From contig JAFAFP010000192.1 of NCBI GenBank assembly GCA_023423415.1, forward strand, positions 1 to 30,248: 30,248 bases of DNA. Reading direction: 5' to 3'. The notes below the pieces were generated by a model. That model searched no databases, was not told the origin of the DNA, and worked only from the letters and a program-made list of their open reading frames with translations. This document shows, in pieces, positions 6,987-15,283 of the stretch (its first letter is position 1; the number at the start of each line of letters is the position of its first letter). Both the position numbers and the translations under genes were made by a program. Source of the DNA: Pseudomonadota bacterium (GTDB lineage Bacteria > Pseudomonadota > Alphaproteobacteria > Rhizobiales > Xanthobacteraceae).

Positions 6987-7666
6987 ATGACCTGCTGGCT
7001 CCGTTCGCCGATCCCAAGGTTGTTGCCCGCTACGCCGAGGGACCACCGCGCTTCGTTCCAGGTTTCTCCGACCTGCACCGGATGGCTGCTATCCTGCTCG
7101 CGGAACGCGCGCCGCGGGATGCTCGCGTCCTGGTTCTCGGCGCGGGCGGTGGACTGGAGTTGAAAGCGTTTGCCGAAGCTCACGCCGGCTGGACATTCGA
7201 TGGCGTCGATCCTGCACCCGAAATGTTGAAGCTGGCGCGACATACGCTTGGGCCCAGCGCATCGCGTGCGACACTGCATGAAGGCCTTATCGATATTGCG
7301 CCGGAAGGGCCTTTCGATGCTGCGGTCTGTCTTCTGACGCTGCACTTTCTTCCCGCAGACGAAAGGCGTCGCACGGTGATAGAAATCCACCGGCGTCTCA
7401 AGCCTGGCGCGCCCTTCGTCGTCGCGCATTCCAGCTTTCCGCAGGAAGAAGACGAAAAGGGCCTTTGGCTCTCGCGCTATGCCGCGTTCGCGGTTGCTTC
7501 GGGCGCCAATCCGGACAACGTGGGAAAGATGCGTGCGGCGGTCGAGGCGCATCTGCATCTGCTTGCACCCGAACAGGATGCGACCGTCCTGCGCGATGCC
7601 GGGTTTTCAGATGTCAGCCTGTTCTATGCGGCGTTCACGTGGCGCGGCTGGGTGGCTTACGCGTGA
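6983..7666 (+). CDS. Class I SAM-dependent methyltransferase
   Basis: This 227-residue protein has the Rossmann methyltransferase motif I VLVLGAGGGLELKAF (about 49-63), an acidic residue ending strand 2 in GVDPAPEML (73-81), DAAVCLLTLHFLP at motif IV-V, and a C-terminal AFTWRGWVAYA. It resembles ubiquinone/menaquinone-type small-molecule methyltransferases; the substrate is unknown. The ATG overlaps the rrf2 stop (ATGA at 6983-6986), so the genes form an operon. Lying beside ahcY, which clears S-adenosylhomocysteine, may be chance or a metabolic link. Confidence 0.88.
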   Translation: MNDLLAPFADPKVVARYAEGPPRFVPGFSDLHRMAAILLAERAPRDARVLVLGAGGGLELKAFAEAHAGWTFDGVDPAPEMLKLARHTLGPSASRATLHEGLIDIAPEGPFDAAVCLLTLHFLPADERRRTVIEIHRRLKPGAPFVVAHSSFPQEEDEKGLWLSRYAAFAVASGANPDNVGKMRAAVEAHLHLLAPEQDATVLRDAGFSDVSLFYAAFTWRGWVAYA

Positions 7667-7702
7667 TGGCGAGGCTTGCTTCGTCGGGGCGACAAGCGTT
7701 GC

Positions 7703-7987
7703 TCAATCGTCTTCGTCGAAGCGGCCGCCGATCAGGCTCTCGATGGCATCGACGACCTCCGCGGCTTCTTTGCCGCGTGCCTCCACGGTGATGGTCGAGC
7801 CGGGCCCGGCCGCCAGCATCATCAGGCCCATGATCGAAGTGCCGCCGACGGTTTCGCCGCCACGGGTGACCGTCACGTCGGCGTCGAACCGTTCAACCGT
7901 TTGCACGAATTTGGCCGAAGCGCGCGCATGCAGGCCCTTCTTGTTACAGATGGACAGCTCGCGGATGATTGCCCCGTCGCTGCTCAT
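7703..7987 (-). CDS. ptsH: HPr phosphocarrier protein (PTS)
   Basis: This 94-residue HPr has the active histidine in NKKGLHARASAKF (His20) and the regulatory serine in GGTSIMGLMMLAA (Ser51), the target of HPr kinase. In alphaproteobacteria this HPr belongs to an incomplete PTS that regulates rather than transports sugar: EI(Ntr) phosphorylates the histidine, HPr passes phosphate to EIIA proteins, and HprK phosphorylates the serine. The ATG overlaps the stop of the EIIA gene by 4 bases (ATGA), so it is the last gene of the block. No EI gene lies in the window. Confidence 0.96.
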   Translation of the reverse strand: MSSDGAIIRELSICNKKGLHARASAKFVQTVERFDADVTVTRGGETVGGTSIMGLMMLAAGPGSTITVEARGKEAAEVVDAIESLIGGRFDEDD

Positions 7988-8385
7988 TTTCCGGCAAGCA
8001 CCCTGCTGGCGATCGTGACGTATTTGCGTCCGGCATCCTGCGCGGCGGACACGGCCTCCGGCAGGGGCAGGTCGCTGCGCACTTTGGCGAGCTTCACCAG
8101 CATAGGCAGGTTGATCCCCGCAACAACCTCCACTTTGGGTTGGCTCATGCAGGAAATGGCGAGATTCGACGGCGTGCCGCCGAACATGTCGGTCAGGATC
8201 GCAACACCGTTGCCATCATCGACACGCTTCACCGCTTCGATAATGTCTTTGCGTCGCTGCTCGACATCATCGTCGGGGCCGATGGTTATGGCTTCGATCT
8301 GCTTCTGCGGACCGACCACATGCTCAAGCGCCGAGCGGAATTCCACGGCAAGGCGACCGTGGGTGACAAGAACAAGGCCGATCAT
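7984..8385 (-). CDS. PTS EIIA component, mannose/fructose (EIIA-Man) type
   Basis: This 133-residue EIIA(Man)-fold protein has the phosphorylated histidine in GLVLVTHGRLA (His9), then GPDDDVEQRR and LTDMFGGTPSNLA, the conserved FGGTP loop near residue 68. It takes phosphate from HPr. No EIIB, EIIC or EIID genes are near, so it is probably regulatory, like the EIIA(Man) (PtsM/ManX-type) of rhizobia and Caulobacter. The ATG at 8385 is preceded by GGAG with a 6-base gap; an upstream in-frame GTG at 8427 is less likely. It is coupled to HPr by an ATGA overlap and separated from hprK by 186 bases, room for its own promoter. Confidence 0.95.
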   Translation of the reverse strand: MIGLVLVTHGRLAVEFRSALEHVVGPQKQIEAITIGPDDDVEQRRKDIIEAVKRVDDGNGVAILTDMFGGTPSNLAISCMSQPKVEVVAGINLPMLVKLAKVRSDLPLPEAVSAAQDAGRKYVTIASRVLAGK

Positions 8386-8571
8386 CAAGAACTCCGGCGG
8401 GCGCAATTTGCTACGCGGGCGCCGCACGAAAGGGCGCTCATCTTGACCATCCGAAAACCCATTGCAAGGCCCGCCCGGGTATTTACGGAAGTATGTTGCG
8501 ACGCGGTAAATAAGAAAGCCATCACCGGTTTACGAGAGGATGCGCAGAATGGCTGCTGAATGTTTCGGGCG

Positions 8572-9006
8572 TTAAATACCGGAATTGGCAGCAAGAAAGG
8601 CAAAAATCTTCGAACCTTCGTCAACGCCGGGTGCGACCGGAAGCCGCGCAAGGGAGATTCCGCGGACCTCCGTGGCAAGGTCAGTTTCCTGTGGAAGACG
8701 CAAGGCACCAGCCGTTCCAAGGTCTACCACCAGAGACACAACGGCCACCGGCTCATACGGCAGCCGGACGATGCCGACGCCCCGGACTTCAATGAGGCCT
8801 TCAAGCGCTTTGGCCGGCCGCATCAGCAGCCGGCCATGGGCCGGTTCAAGGTGGATCCGGTCGTCGCCAACGAGGCGGGCAAAGCCCAGGTCCGTCGAAT
8901 GCAGGAGCGACCAGGCGAGGTGTGATTTCCCGGAGCCGGATGGGCCGCGAATGAGGATGCCGCGGTGGCCGAGCAGGACGGCTGAGGCATGAATGGTGGG
9001 TTCCAT
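8572..9006 (-). CDS. hprK: HPr kinase/phosphorylase, short alphaproteobacterial form
   Basis: This 144-residue protein is only the catalytic half of HprK; the N-terminal domain of the roughly 310-residue Firmicutes enzyme is missing, as is normal in Alphaproteobacteria. The Walker A loop is GPSGSGKS (21-28), followed by LVGDDRIHLEP, the HPrK capping-loop motif EVRGVGIVRLP (73-83) and a final acidic and hydrophobic tail. It phosphorylates the serine of HPr, linking the PTS to carbon and nitrogen state. Its ATG lies 27 bases after the chvG stop, so it is cotranscribed with chvI and chvG. Confidence 0.95.
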   Translation of the reverse strand: MEPTIHASAVLLGHRGILIRGPSGSGKSHLAWSLLHSTDLGFARLVGDDRIHLEPAHGRLLMRPAKALEGLIEVRGVGIVRLPYEPVAVVSLVVDLGTAGALRLPQETDLATEVRGISLARLPVAPGVDEGSKIFAFLAANSGI

Positions 9007-9033
9007 CGCGACCCTGCCCCCTATGCGCTTCGA

Positions 9034-10827
9034 TCAGGCCGCCGGCAGCCGGACGATGAAGCGCGCGCCAAGCACCAGCGGGTCGGCGCCATCATGGGTC
9101 GGTACACCGCATCGGTTCTCCGCCCAGATCTTTCCGCCATGCGCTTCGATGATCTGCTTGGAGATCGACAGGCCAAGACCGGAATTGTTGCCGAATCCCT
9201 GGTGCGGACGGTCGGTGTAAAAACGCTCGAAGATTTTCTCGAAAGCCTCGGGTCCGATACCGGGACCATCATCATCAACGATGATCTCGACAAAGTTCTT
9301 CATCCGCCGCGCGGTCACGCGCACGCTGCCGCCCGGGCTCGAGAACGAGCGCGCGTTGGCGATCAGATTGTCGATCACCTGGCCGATCCGCGAATCGTGA
9401 CCTGAGACGGTGAAGGCATTTGGTCCGCCGCCTTCGAAACTCAGGCCGACCTGAATGCCGTCCTTCTGTTTGACCTGATTGGCGACAGAGACCACCGTCG
9501 TCAGTAGCGTATTGAGATTGACCGGGACGGATTCCTGCCGCTGCAACTCGGCGTCGAGGCGGCTGGCATCGGAGATGTCGGAGATCAACCGGTCAAGCCG
9601 GCGAATGTCGTGTTGAATCACCGCCATCAGCCGCTCCTGACTTTCGCGCGTCTTTGCAAGCGGAAGAGTCTCGACCGCCGAACGCATCGACGTCAGCGGG
9701 TTCTTCAATTCGTGCGCGACGTCGGCGGCGAAGCTTTCGATCGCCTCGATGCGGCTGTAGAGCACATTGGTCATTTCGCGCAGTGCGCCGGACAAGTCGC
9801 CGATCTCGTCGCGGCGTTTGGTGAAGTCGGGAATCTCGACGCGGGTGCGGACGCGTCGGCGCACCCGCTCGGCAGCATCCGCCAGTCGGCGCACTGGGCC
9901 GGCAATGGTGCGCGCGAGCAGCATGGACAGCACCGTCATGATGACAGCGGCCACCAGGAACACCTTGAAGATGGCGAGTCGTTCGGCGGCGACGCTCTGC
10001 TCGATATCGGCGCCTTGAGTTGACAACAGCAGCACGCCGCGAATGGCGCGAAAACGCTGCACCGGCGTTGCGACCGATATGATCACTTCACCGCGCTGAT
10101 TGATGCGCACGATCGAATTGGTGTTGCCGTTCAGTGCGCCGGCGACTTCCGGATAACCCTTGCCGTTTTCGGGGCCGAGTTCGTGATAGATCGGCAGGTC
10201 CCCCTTCGCGAGCCATTTGCGAACGGAGTTCAGTTGCTTCTCGAAGAAGCCAGGCTTCTCGACCTGCGACGGCAGATCATAACGCAAGACATCGCCGCGG
10301 CCATACAGATTACGGCTGTCGAGCAGCAACACGCCCTCGCGATCATAGATGCGTGCGCGGGTATTGGTCGGCGAGATCAGGCGACGAAGGACCGGTGCGA
10401 CGCGCTCGGGATTGATCGGAAATTCAAGCGCCGACGCGCTGTCCTCGGGACCATAGGTTTCGCCAAGCTGCAACTCGAGCAGGCGATCCGGATCGATGGT
10501 GATCGAGTCGGTCTCGACCGTCGCCGAGGCCGCGATTGCGCCGGCAATGATTTCAGCCTGGACCTGAAGGCTGCGAATCCGCGCCTCGATGAAGAAGGCG
10601 CGCGATTGCGACAGATAGAGAATGCCAACGAACAGCGCGAACAGGCCGGCGACATTGAGGAAGACGATACGCCGGGTGAGGCTCGAAGAGCCTTGGCTGA
10701 TGAAATAGTGCCAATAGGCGCGCATCCGTTGAAGCAGGCCGCGCTTCTTCGAGAGTCCAAAGGGCTCGGTGCCCGCGCGATCGGCGGCCGAGCTCTGCTT
10801 TGCGACGTCCTTGGTCCGATCGAGCAC
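9034..10827 (-). CDS. chvG: Sensor histidine kinase ChvG (ExoS/BvrS type)
   Basis: This is a 597-residue membrane kinase. A basic N-terminus is followed by TM1 (about 54-73), a periplasmic stimulus-sensing domain (about 75-280), TM2 (about 285-305), HAMP, the H box FAADVAHELKNPLTSMRS with His372, the N box NLIANARSF (Asn487), G1 DDDGPGIG (518-525) and G2 NSGLGLSI (548-555). ChvG/ExoS/BvrS responds to acid and envelope change and controls exopolysaccharide, outer-membrane proteins and carbon metabolism through ChvI. The start is a GTG at 10827; the next ATG (residue 35) would still leave TM1 intact. It lies 111 bases after chvI and just before hprK. Confidence 0.96.
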   Translation of the reverse strand: MLDRTKDVAKQSSAADRAGTEPFGLSKKRGLLQRMRAYWHYFISQGSSSLTRRIVFLNVAGLFALFVGILYLSQSRAFFIEARIRSLQVQAEIIAGAIAASATVETDSITIDPDRLLELQLGETYGPEDSASALEFPINPERVAPVLRRLISPTNTRARIYDREGVLLLDSRNLYGRGDVLRYDLPSQVEKPGFFEKQLNSVRKWLAKGDLPIYHELGPENGKGYPEVAGALNGNTNSIVRINQRGEVIISVATPVQRFRAIRGVLLLSTQGADIEQSVAAERLAIFKVFLVAAVIMTVLSMLLARTIAGPVRRLADAAERVRRRVRTRVEIPDFTKRRDEIGDLSGALREMTNVLYSRIEAIESFAADVAHELKNPLTSMRSAVETLPLAKTRESQERLMAVIQHDIRRLDRLISDISDASRLDAELQRQESVPVNLNTLLTTVVSVANQVKQKDGIQVGLSFEGGGPNAFTVSGHDSRIGQVIDNLIANARSFSSPGGSVRVTARRMKNFVEIIVDDDGPGIGPEAFEKIFERFYTDRPHQGFGNNSGLGLSISKQIIEAHGGKIWAENRCGVPTHDGADPLVLGARFIVRLPAA

Positions 10828-10938
10828 GCTGCGTCGTCCGCCTTGGCTGAAAATTCCGGCTTGTCCTGCACTTTGGCAGAATGAAGCCTGCTAGGCCCCA
10901 TTCTAGTCCAACGTCCTGCCGGTGTCAGATAAGCGGAA

Positions 10939-11640
10939 TCAGGCTTCCTTGAAACGGTAACCGACGCCGTACAGGGTCTCGATCATGTCGAAATCGTCGT
11001 CGACCACCTTGAATTTCTTGCGTAGCCGCTTGATGTGGCTGTCGATGGTGCGGTCATCGACATAGACCTGATCGTCATAAGCGGCATCCATCAACGCATT
11101 GCGGCTCTTCACCACGCCGGGACGGCTGGCAAGCGCCTGCAGGATCAGGAATTCGGTGACGGTGAGCGTGACAGGCTCGCCCTTCCAGGTGCAGGTGTGG
11201 CGTTCGGGATCCATCCGCAGCAGACCGCGTTCCAGCACCTTGGCGGTATCGACCTCTTTCGGCGCTGTGCCGTCCTTGGGCGCACCACGGCGAAGCACCG
11301 CCTTCACACGCTCGACCAGGAGGCGCTGCGAGAATGGCTTCCGGATGAAATCGTCGGCACCCATCTTGAGCCCGAACAGCTCGTCGATTTCCTCGTCCTT
11401 GGAGGTGAGAAAAATCACCGGCATGTCGGTTTTCTGGCGCACACGCCGCAGCAACTCCATGCCGTCCATGCGCGGCATCTTGATATCCAGAATGGCAAGA
11501 TCCGGCGGCGAGGACTTGAAGCCGTCGAGCGCGGACGCACCATCCGTATAGGTCATGATCCGGTAACCCTCGGCCTCAAGGGCGATGGAAACGGACGTAA
11601 GGATGTTGCGATCGTCGTCGACGAGAGCGATGGTCGGCAT
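10939..11640 (-). CDS. chvI: Response regulator ChvI, OmpR family
   Basis: This 233-residue OmpR/PhoB-type regulator has acidic residues Asp8-Asp9-Asp10, phospho-acceptor Asp52 in LAILDIKMPRMDG, Thr79 and Lys101 (IRKPF), then a C-terminal winged helix with VTLTVTEFLILQALASRPG, the recognition helix VDDRTIDSHIKRLRKKF and the wing YGVGYRF. It is activated by ChvG. GAGG at 5 bases before the ATG (11640) fixes the start; a longer in-frame extension is unsupported. It is the first gene of the chvI-chvG-hprK-EIIA-HPr block. In Agrobacterium and rhizobia the pair controls pckA, which lies about 2 kb away here. Confidence 0.97.
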   Translation of the reverse strand: MPTIALVDDDRNILTSVSIALEAEGYRIMTYTDGASALDGFKSSPPDLAILDIKMPRMDGMELLRRVRQKTDMPVIFLTSKDEEIDELFGLKMGADDFIRKPFSQRLLVERVKAVLRRGAPKDGTAPKEVDTAKVLERGLLRMDPERHTCTWKGEPVTLTVTEFLILQALASRPGVVKSRNALMDAAYDDQVYVDDRTIDSHIKRLRKKFKVVDDDFDMIETLYGVGYRFKEA

Positions 11641-11730
11641 GACGCCTCTTTGTGTTCGTGACGGTAAAAAATCCCAGCGGGCTTGAAGCCCGGAAAGCTG
11701 GGCCGAAATGTGACTATTCGGCAACAACTC

Positions 11731-11748
11731 TATGATATGACGATCATA
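11731..11748. promoter_or_regulatory. Inverted repeat between chvI and the HugZ-like gene
   Basis: TATGAT, 6 bases, ATCATA is a perfect inverted repeat in the divergent intergenic region (11641-11813), 65 bases before the HugZ-like start and 91 before chvI. It could be an operator for either gene; an iron or heme regulator would suit the neighbour, but the sequence does not match a consensus I can name with confidence. Confidence 0.3.
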
Positions 11749-11813
11749 AACCGCTTTTGTTCCTGGAGCCACCGTGTCTGCCACAATGGTTAACCGTGCA
11801 GCGTGGGCGACGT

Positions 11814-12536
11814 ATGCAGCCGCAACCTGATTTCAACCCGAAGATCGCAGCCAAGAAGCTGATGCGTGAGGCGCGGACGGGAGCATTGGCGACTCTGATG
11901 CCTGGGTCAGGCGATCCTTTTTGCTCGCTGGTCAATATTGCGAGTTCCGCCGACGGCGCGCCGCTACTTTTGATCTCAAGGCTTGCGATTCACACGAAAA
12001 ATATCCTGGCCGACAGCCGCGTGTCCCTGATGCTGGACGAGCGGAAGGAGGGCGATCCGCTGGAAGGCGCACGGGTGATGCTGACGGGCCGGGCCGAAGT
12101 CACGACCGACCCGAATGATCGCCGCCGCTACCTGGCCCGTCAGCCGGAAGCGGAGATGTTCGCCGGCTTCGGCGATTTCGCCTTCTACAAGGTGGCGATC
12201 ACCGCCGCGCATCTGGTCGCCGGCTTTGGCCGGATCGTCGACCTCAAGCCGCAGGACGTTCTGGTCGATTTGTCTGATGCGGATGAACTGCTGGCAGCGG
12301 AGGAGGGGGCCTCCGCGCACATGAACGAAGACCACGCTGATGCCTGCCGGCTTTACGCCACACGTCTCCTGGGTGCGCCCGACGGCGAGTGGCGGTGCGT
12401 CGGCTTCGATCCTGAGGGTCTGGAATTGCAGAACGGCCGCGTGGCGTTGCGACTGCCATTTCCGCAGCGGGTCAACGGCGCCGGCCCGTTGCGCGCGGTG
12501 CTGGTCAAGATGGCGGAGCAAGCCAGAGCAATCTGA
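11814..12536 (+). CDS. HugZ-like protein, FMN/heme split-barrel with DUF2470 domain
   Basis: This is a 240-residue protein. Residues 1-155 form a pyridoxamine-5'-phosphate-oxidase-like split barrel: ALATLMPGSGDPFCSLVNIASSADGAPLLLISRLAIHTKNI is the typical opening. Residues 160-240 are DUF2470, with ASAHMNEDHADACRLYA carrying the conserved His and Asp. The combination is that of HugZ/HutZ heme-utilisation proteins, some of which bind or degrade heme, although many family members have unknown roles. The ATG at 11814 gives the family N-terminus (MQPQPDFNPK); a TTG further upstream is unlikely. No heme uptake genes lie nearby, so the role in heme use is only inferred. Confidence 0.85.
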   Translation: MQPQPDFNPKIAAKKLMREARTGALATLMPGSGDPFCSLVNIASSADGAPLLLISRLAIHTKNILADSRVSLMLDERKEGDPLEGARVMLTGRAEVTTDPNDRRRYLARQPEAEMFAGFGDFAFYKVAITAAHLVAGFGRIVDLKPQDVLVDLSDADELLAAEEGASAHMNEDHADACRLYATRLLGAPDGEWRCVGFDPEGLELQNGRVALRLPFPQRVNGAGPLRAVLVKMAEQARAI

Positions 12537-12662
12537 AACGCGGTGATTGAACCGGAGGTGTTTCCGGTGCGACCCATCCAGGAGCCGGGTCACGCGGATT
12601 TGGATTGAACGCGATCTGTGTGAAGGCTCACCCCGTGTTATGGTCAGTGACTGCCCGATCGG

Positions 12663-13310
12663 ATGAGAAGGTCCATGCCGCGCTTCGCAATGCTTGTGAT
12701 TGCAGCCATGTTTTCACAATTGATGATCGCGACGACCGTGATGGCGCAATCGGCGAACCAGATCGAAGAGGCGCTCAAACCCAAAGCCGATCCGAACAAG
12801 CCTGTGACGCGGAGCCTGGGCGTTACTCGTTCGATCGCCAGTGATCCCCAAGCGGCGGCGGAGCGTCAGGTGCTCGACCGCGCCCGCACGCGGGCGATCT
12901 CCATCGAAGCGGTGCAGCCGGCCGCGAAGGAAGAGCGCGAACAGATCGCCGAAATCGTCAAAGGCAAGCCGAAGATCGATCTCGAAATCTATTTCGACTA
13001 CAACTCCGATGCGATCGGGCCGAAAGCCATCGCGGCCGTGAATGCGCTCGGCGAAGCGCTGATCAAGCCCGGTCTCAAGGGCGGCACATTCGTCCTCAAT
13101 GGACATACCGACGCGGCCGGCGGCGCCGAATACAATCTTGCGCTTTCGCATCGTCGCGCCCAATCGGTACGCCGGTATCTGATTGAGACTTACAAGATCG
13201 CGCCGGATACGCTTCTCGTTGCGGGCTTTGGCAAGGAGCGGCTGAAGTTCGCCGACCGGCCGCTTGCGGACCAGAACCGCCGCGTCGAGGTCGTGAACGC
13301 AACGCAATAA
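12663..13310 (+). CDS. OmpA-family peptidoglycan-binding protein
   Basis: This 215-residue exported protein has a signal peptide at about 1-28 (cleavage after VMA-Q), a charged linker, and an OmpA-like C-terminal domain (about 105-213). The domain includes the conserved LEIYFDYNSDAI, NGHTDAAGGAEYNLALSHRRAQSV and the closing ADQNRRVEVV. The Asp in GHTD and the Arg in RRAQSV are the residues that hold diaminopimelate of peptidoglycan. There is no lipobox, so it is probably periplasmic. A second ATG at 12675, with AGAAGG just before it, may be the real start and would shorten the signal peptide. It stands alone and ends at a good terminator. Confidence 0.9.
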   Translation: MRRSMPRFAMLVIAAMFSQLMIATTVMAQSANQIEEALKPKADPNKPVTRSLGVTRSIASDPQAAAERQVLDRARTRAISIEAVQPAAKEEREQIAEIVKGKPKIDLEIYFDYNSDAIGPKAIAAVNALGEALIKPGLKGGTFVLNGHTDAAGGAEYNLALSHRRAQSVRRYLIETYKIAPDTLLVAGFGKERLKFADRPLADQNRRVEVVNATQ

Positions 13311-13348
13311 GTCCGCCGCACCAGCCTGCTGCATCATGATAAAGATGG

Positions 13349-13370
13349 CGGCCCGACCGGCCGTTTTTTT
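13349..13370 (+). terminator. Intrinsic terminator after the OmpA-family gene
   Basis: CGGCC, loop CGACC, GGCCG at 13349-13363 is followed by seven T residues. It lies 38 bases after the stop codon and is a textbook rho-independent terminator. Confidence 0.9.
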
Positions 13371-13631
13371 GTTGTCAGCGTGGGCGCGGTATCAGAGCAC
13401 AAGCATCCTTAATGCGTTGTTTGCCCTTGTAAAGCCGGGTTTTATTGCGCTGCAACGACATCCTCTAGAGAATTGCGACTTCAAAACGCTTGGCATCGGC
13501 CCGGTGCGGCACTAATAAACCCGCGTGCGGCCCCGGGCGGGCCTATTGATCTTTCTCAATGTCCCACACCGACAGCGGCGTGAGAGTATTTGGCCCGAAA
13601 GGGCAGGTGAAGCGTTTTTCGGAGGCATTCC
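13371..13631 (+). promoter_or_regulatory. pckA: pckA upstream region
   Basis: This gene-free stretch is the promoter and leader of pckA. It holds a FixK/FNR-like box at 13546-13559 and a GGAGG ribosome-binding site at 13620-13624, 7 bases before the GTG start. Small GC-rich self-complementary stretches also lie here (around 13530-13545). I cannot place the -35 and -10 elements reliably, and no riboswitch is recognised. Confidence 0.6.
13546..13559. promoter_or_regulatory. FixK/FNR-like box upstream of pckA
   Basis: TTGATCTTTCTCAA has the outer TTGA-N6-TCAA of CRP/FNR-family FixK and FNR boxes and one deviation from the symmetrical TTGAT-N4-ATCAA. It lies 73 bases before the pckA start codon. 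This would connect gluconeogenesis with oxygen level; control by a CRP/FNR protein is inferred. Confidence 0.45.
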
Positions 13632-15251
13632 GTGCAGGAAACGGGCGTAAGGAACCAAGCTTACGGAGCGGATAAATTCGGTCTGAAGGATCTTCAGGCC
13701 GTGCATTGGAATTTGACCGATGCGCCGCTGTACGAGCACGCCATCGCTAAGGGCGAAGCCAATGTCGTGGCCGGCGGTGCGCTCTGTGCCGAGACCGGAC
13801 ATCACACCGGCCGTTCGCCGAAGGACAAGCACACGGTCGTCGACGACCTGACACGCGACAGCGTGTGGTGGGATGGCAACCGCAAGCTCTCGAAAGAGCA
13901 TTTCGATAATCTGTATGCGGACTTCCTTGCCCACTGCAAAGGCAAGACCATGTTCGCGCAGGACCTTTATGGCGGCGCCGACAAGACCTATCGCATCAAG
14001 GTGCGCGTCTTCACCGAACTCGCCTGGCATTCGCTGTTCATCCGCACGCTGCTCATTCGTCCTGAGCTCGCCGACCTCGCCGGTTTCGTGCCGGAGATGA
14101 CCATCATCGACCTGCCGTCGTTCCGTCCGGACGCTGCGCGGCACGGCGGCCGCGAAGGCTCCGACACGATGGTGGCGATCGATTTCACCCGCAAGATCGT
14201 GCTGATCTGTGGTTCGTCCTATGCAGGCGAGATGAAGAAGTCGGTGTTCACGACGCTGAACTTCTATCTGCCGGCGCAAGGCGTGATGCCGATGCATTGC
14301 TCCGCCAATGTCGGCCCCGATGGCGACAGCGCGCTGTTCTTCGGTCTTTCGGGCACCGGCAAGACCACGCTGTCGGCCGATCCCGCTCGAACATTGATCG
14401 GCGATGATGAAACCGGCTGGGGGCCGGATGGCATCTTCAATTTCGAAGGCGGCTGCTACGCCAAGACCGTCGATCTGACCTACGAGAAAGAGCCGCTGAT
14501 CTGGGACGCGACCAATCGTTTCGGCGCGGTGCTCGAGAACGTCGGGTTCGATCCGGTCACGCGGGTGCCCGACTATACCGACATCTCCAAGACCGAGAAT
14601 ACGCGTTCGGCCTATCCGCTCGACTCGATCCCGAATGCGTCGCGCACGGGCTGCGCCGGTCATCCGAAGAACATCATCTTCCTGACCGCCGACGCTTACG
14701 GCGTGATGCCGCCGATCGCCAAGCTGACGCCGGCGCAGGCGATGTATCACTTCCTGTCGGGCTACACCGCGAAGGTCGCCGGCACTGAAAAGGGTCTGGT
14801 CGGCGTGCAGCCGGAATTCTCGACCTGCTTCGGCGCGCCGTTCCTGCCGCGTCCGCCGGCTGAATACGGCAACCTGCTGCGCGACTATATTGCCAAGCAC
14901 AATGTCGATTGCTGGCTGGTTAACTCGGGTTGGACCGGTGGCAAGTACGGCGTTGGCCGTCGCATGCCGATCAAGGCAACGCGTGCGCTCGTCACTGCGG
15001 CGCTCGACGGTTCGCTGAAGAATGCCTCGTATCGCACCGATCCGTATTTCGGCTTCTCGGTGCCGACATCGGTGCCGGGCATCGAGCCGCATCTGCTGTA
15101 TCCGATGAAGACCTGGCAGAACAAAAAAGAGTTCGACGAGACCGCGCGTGCTCTGGTGAAGATGTTCCAGGACAACTTCACCAAGTTCGAGGACAAGGTC
15201 GATGCCGAAGTCCGCAAGGCTGCGCCGGAAGTGCAATTGGCGGCGGAGTAA
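13632..15251 (+). CDS. pckA: Phosphoenolpyruvate carboxykinase (ATP)
   Basis: This 539-residue enzyme converts oxaloacetate and ATP to phosphoenolpyruvate, CO2 and ADP, the entry to gluconeogenesis when the cell grows on organic acids. Visible motifs are HHTGRSPKDKHTV (58-69) binding oxaloacetate, the YAGEMKKS metal site (197-204), the P-loop GLSGTGKTT (238-246) and the downstream GDDETGWG-x-x-G-x-FNFEGGCYAK. The start is GTG, supported by GGAGG 7 bases upstream and by the family N-terminus. The gene lies in the same neighbourhood as chvI/chvG, as in other Hyphomicrobiales, though two genes separate them here. Confidence 0.98.
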   Translation: MQETGVRNQAYGADKFGLKDLQAVHWNLTDAPLYEHAIAKGEANVVAGGALCAETGHHTGRSPKDKHTVVDDLTRDSVWWDGNRKLSKEHFDNLYADFLAHCKGKTMFAQDLYGGADKTYRIKVRVFTELAWHSLFIRTLLIRPELADLAGFVPEMTIIDLPSFRPDAARHGGREGSDTMVAIDFTRKIVLICGSSYAGEMKKSVFTTLNFYLPAQGVMPMHCSANVGPDGDSALFFGLSGTGKTTLSADPARTLIGDDETGWGPDGIFNFEGGCYAKTVDLTYEKEPLIWDATNRFGAVLENVGFDPVTRVPDYTDISKTENTRSAYPLDSIPNASRTGCAGHPKNIIFLTADAYGVMPPIAKLTPAQAMYHFLSGYTAKVAGTEKGLVGVQPEFSTCFGAPFLPRPPAEYGNLLRDYIAKHNVDCWLVNSGWTGGKYGVGRRMPIKATRALVTAALDGSLKNASYRTDPYFGFSVPTSVPGIEPHLLYPMKTWQNKKEFDETARALVKMFQDNFTKFEDKVDAEVRKAAPEVQLAAE

Positions 15252-15283
15252 CCGCTAGTCGTCTGATTGTGGTCTATCGTTTC

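Noticed and set aside
13512..15236. Long minus-strand open frame of 574 codons opposite pckA
   Set aside because: It is the antisense shadow of a strongly conserved pckA; the translation is rich in Arg, His and Asp with no family motif.
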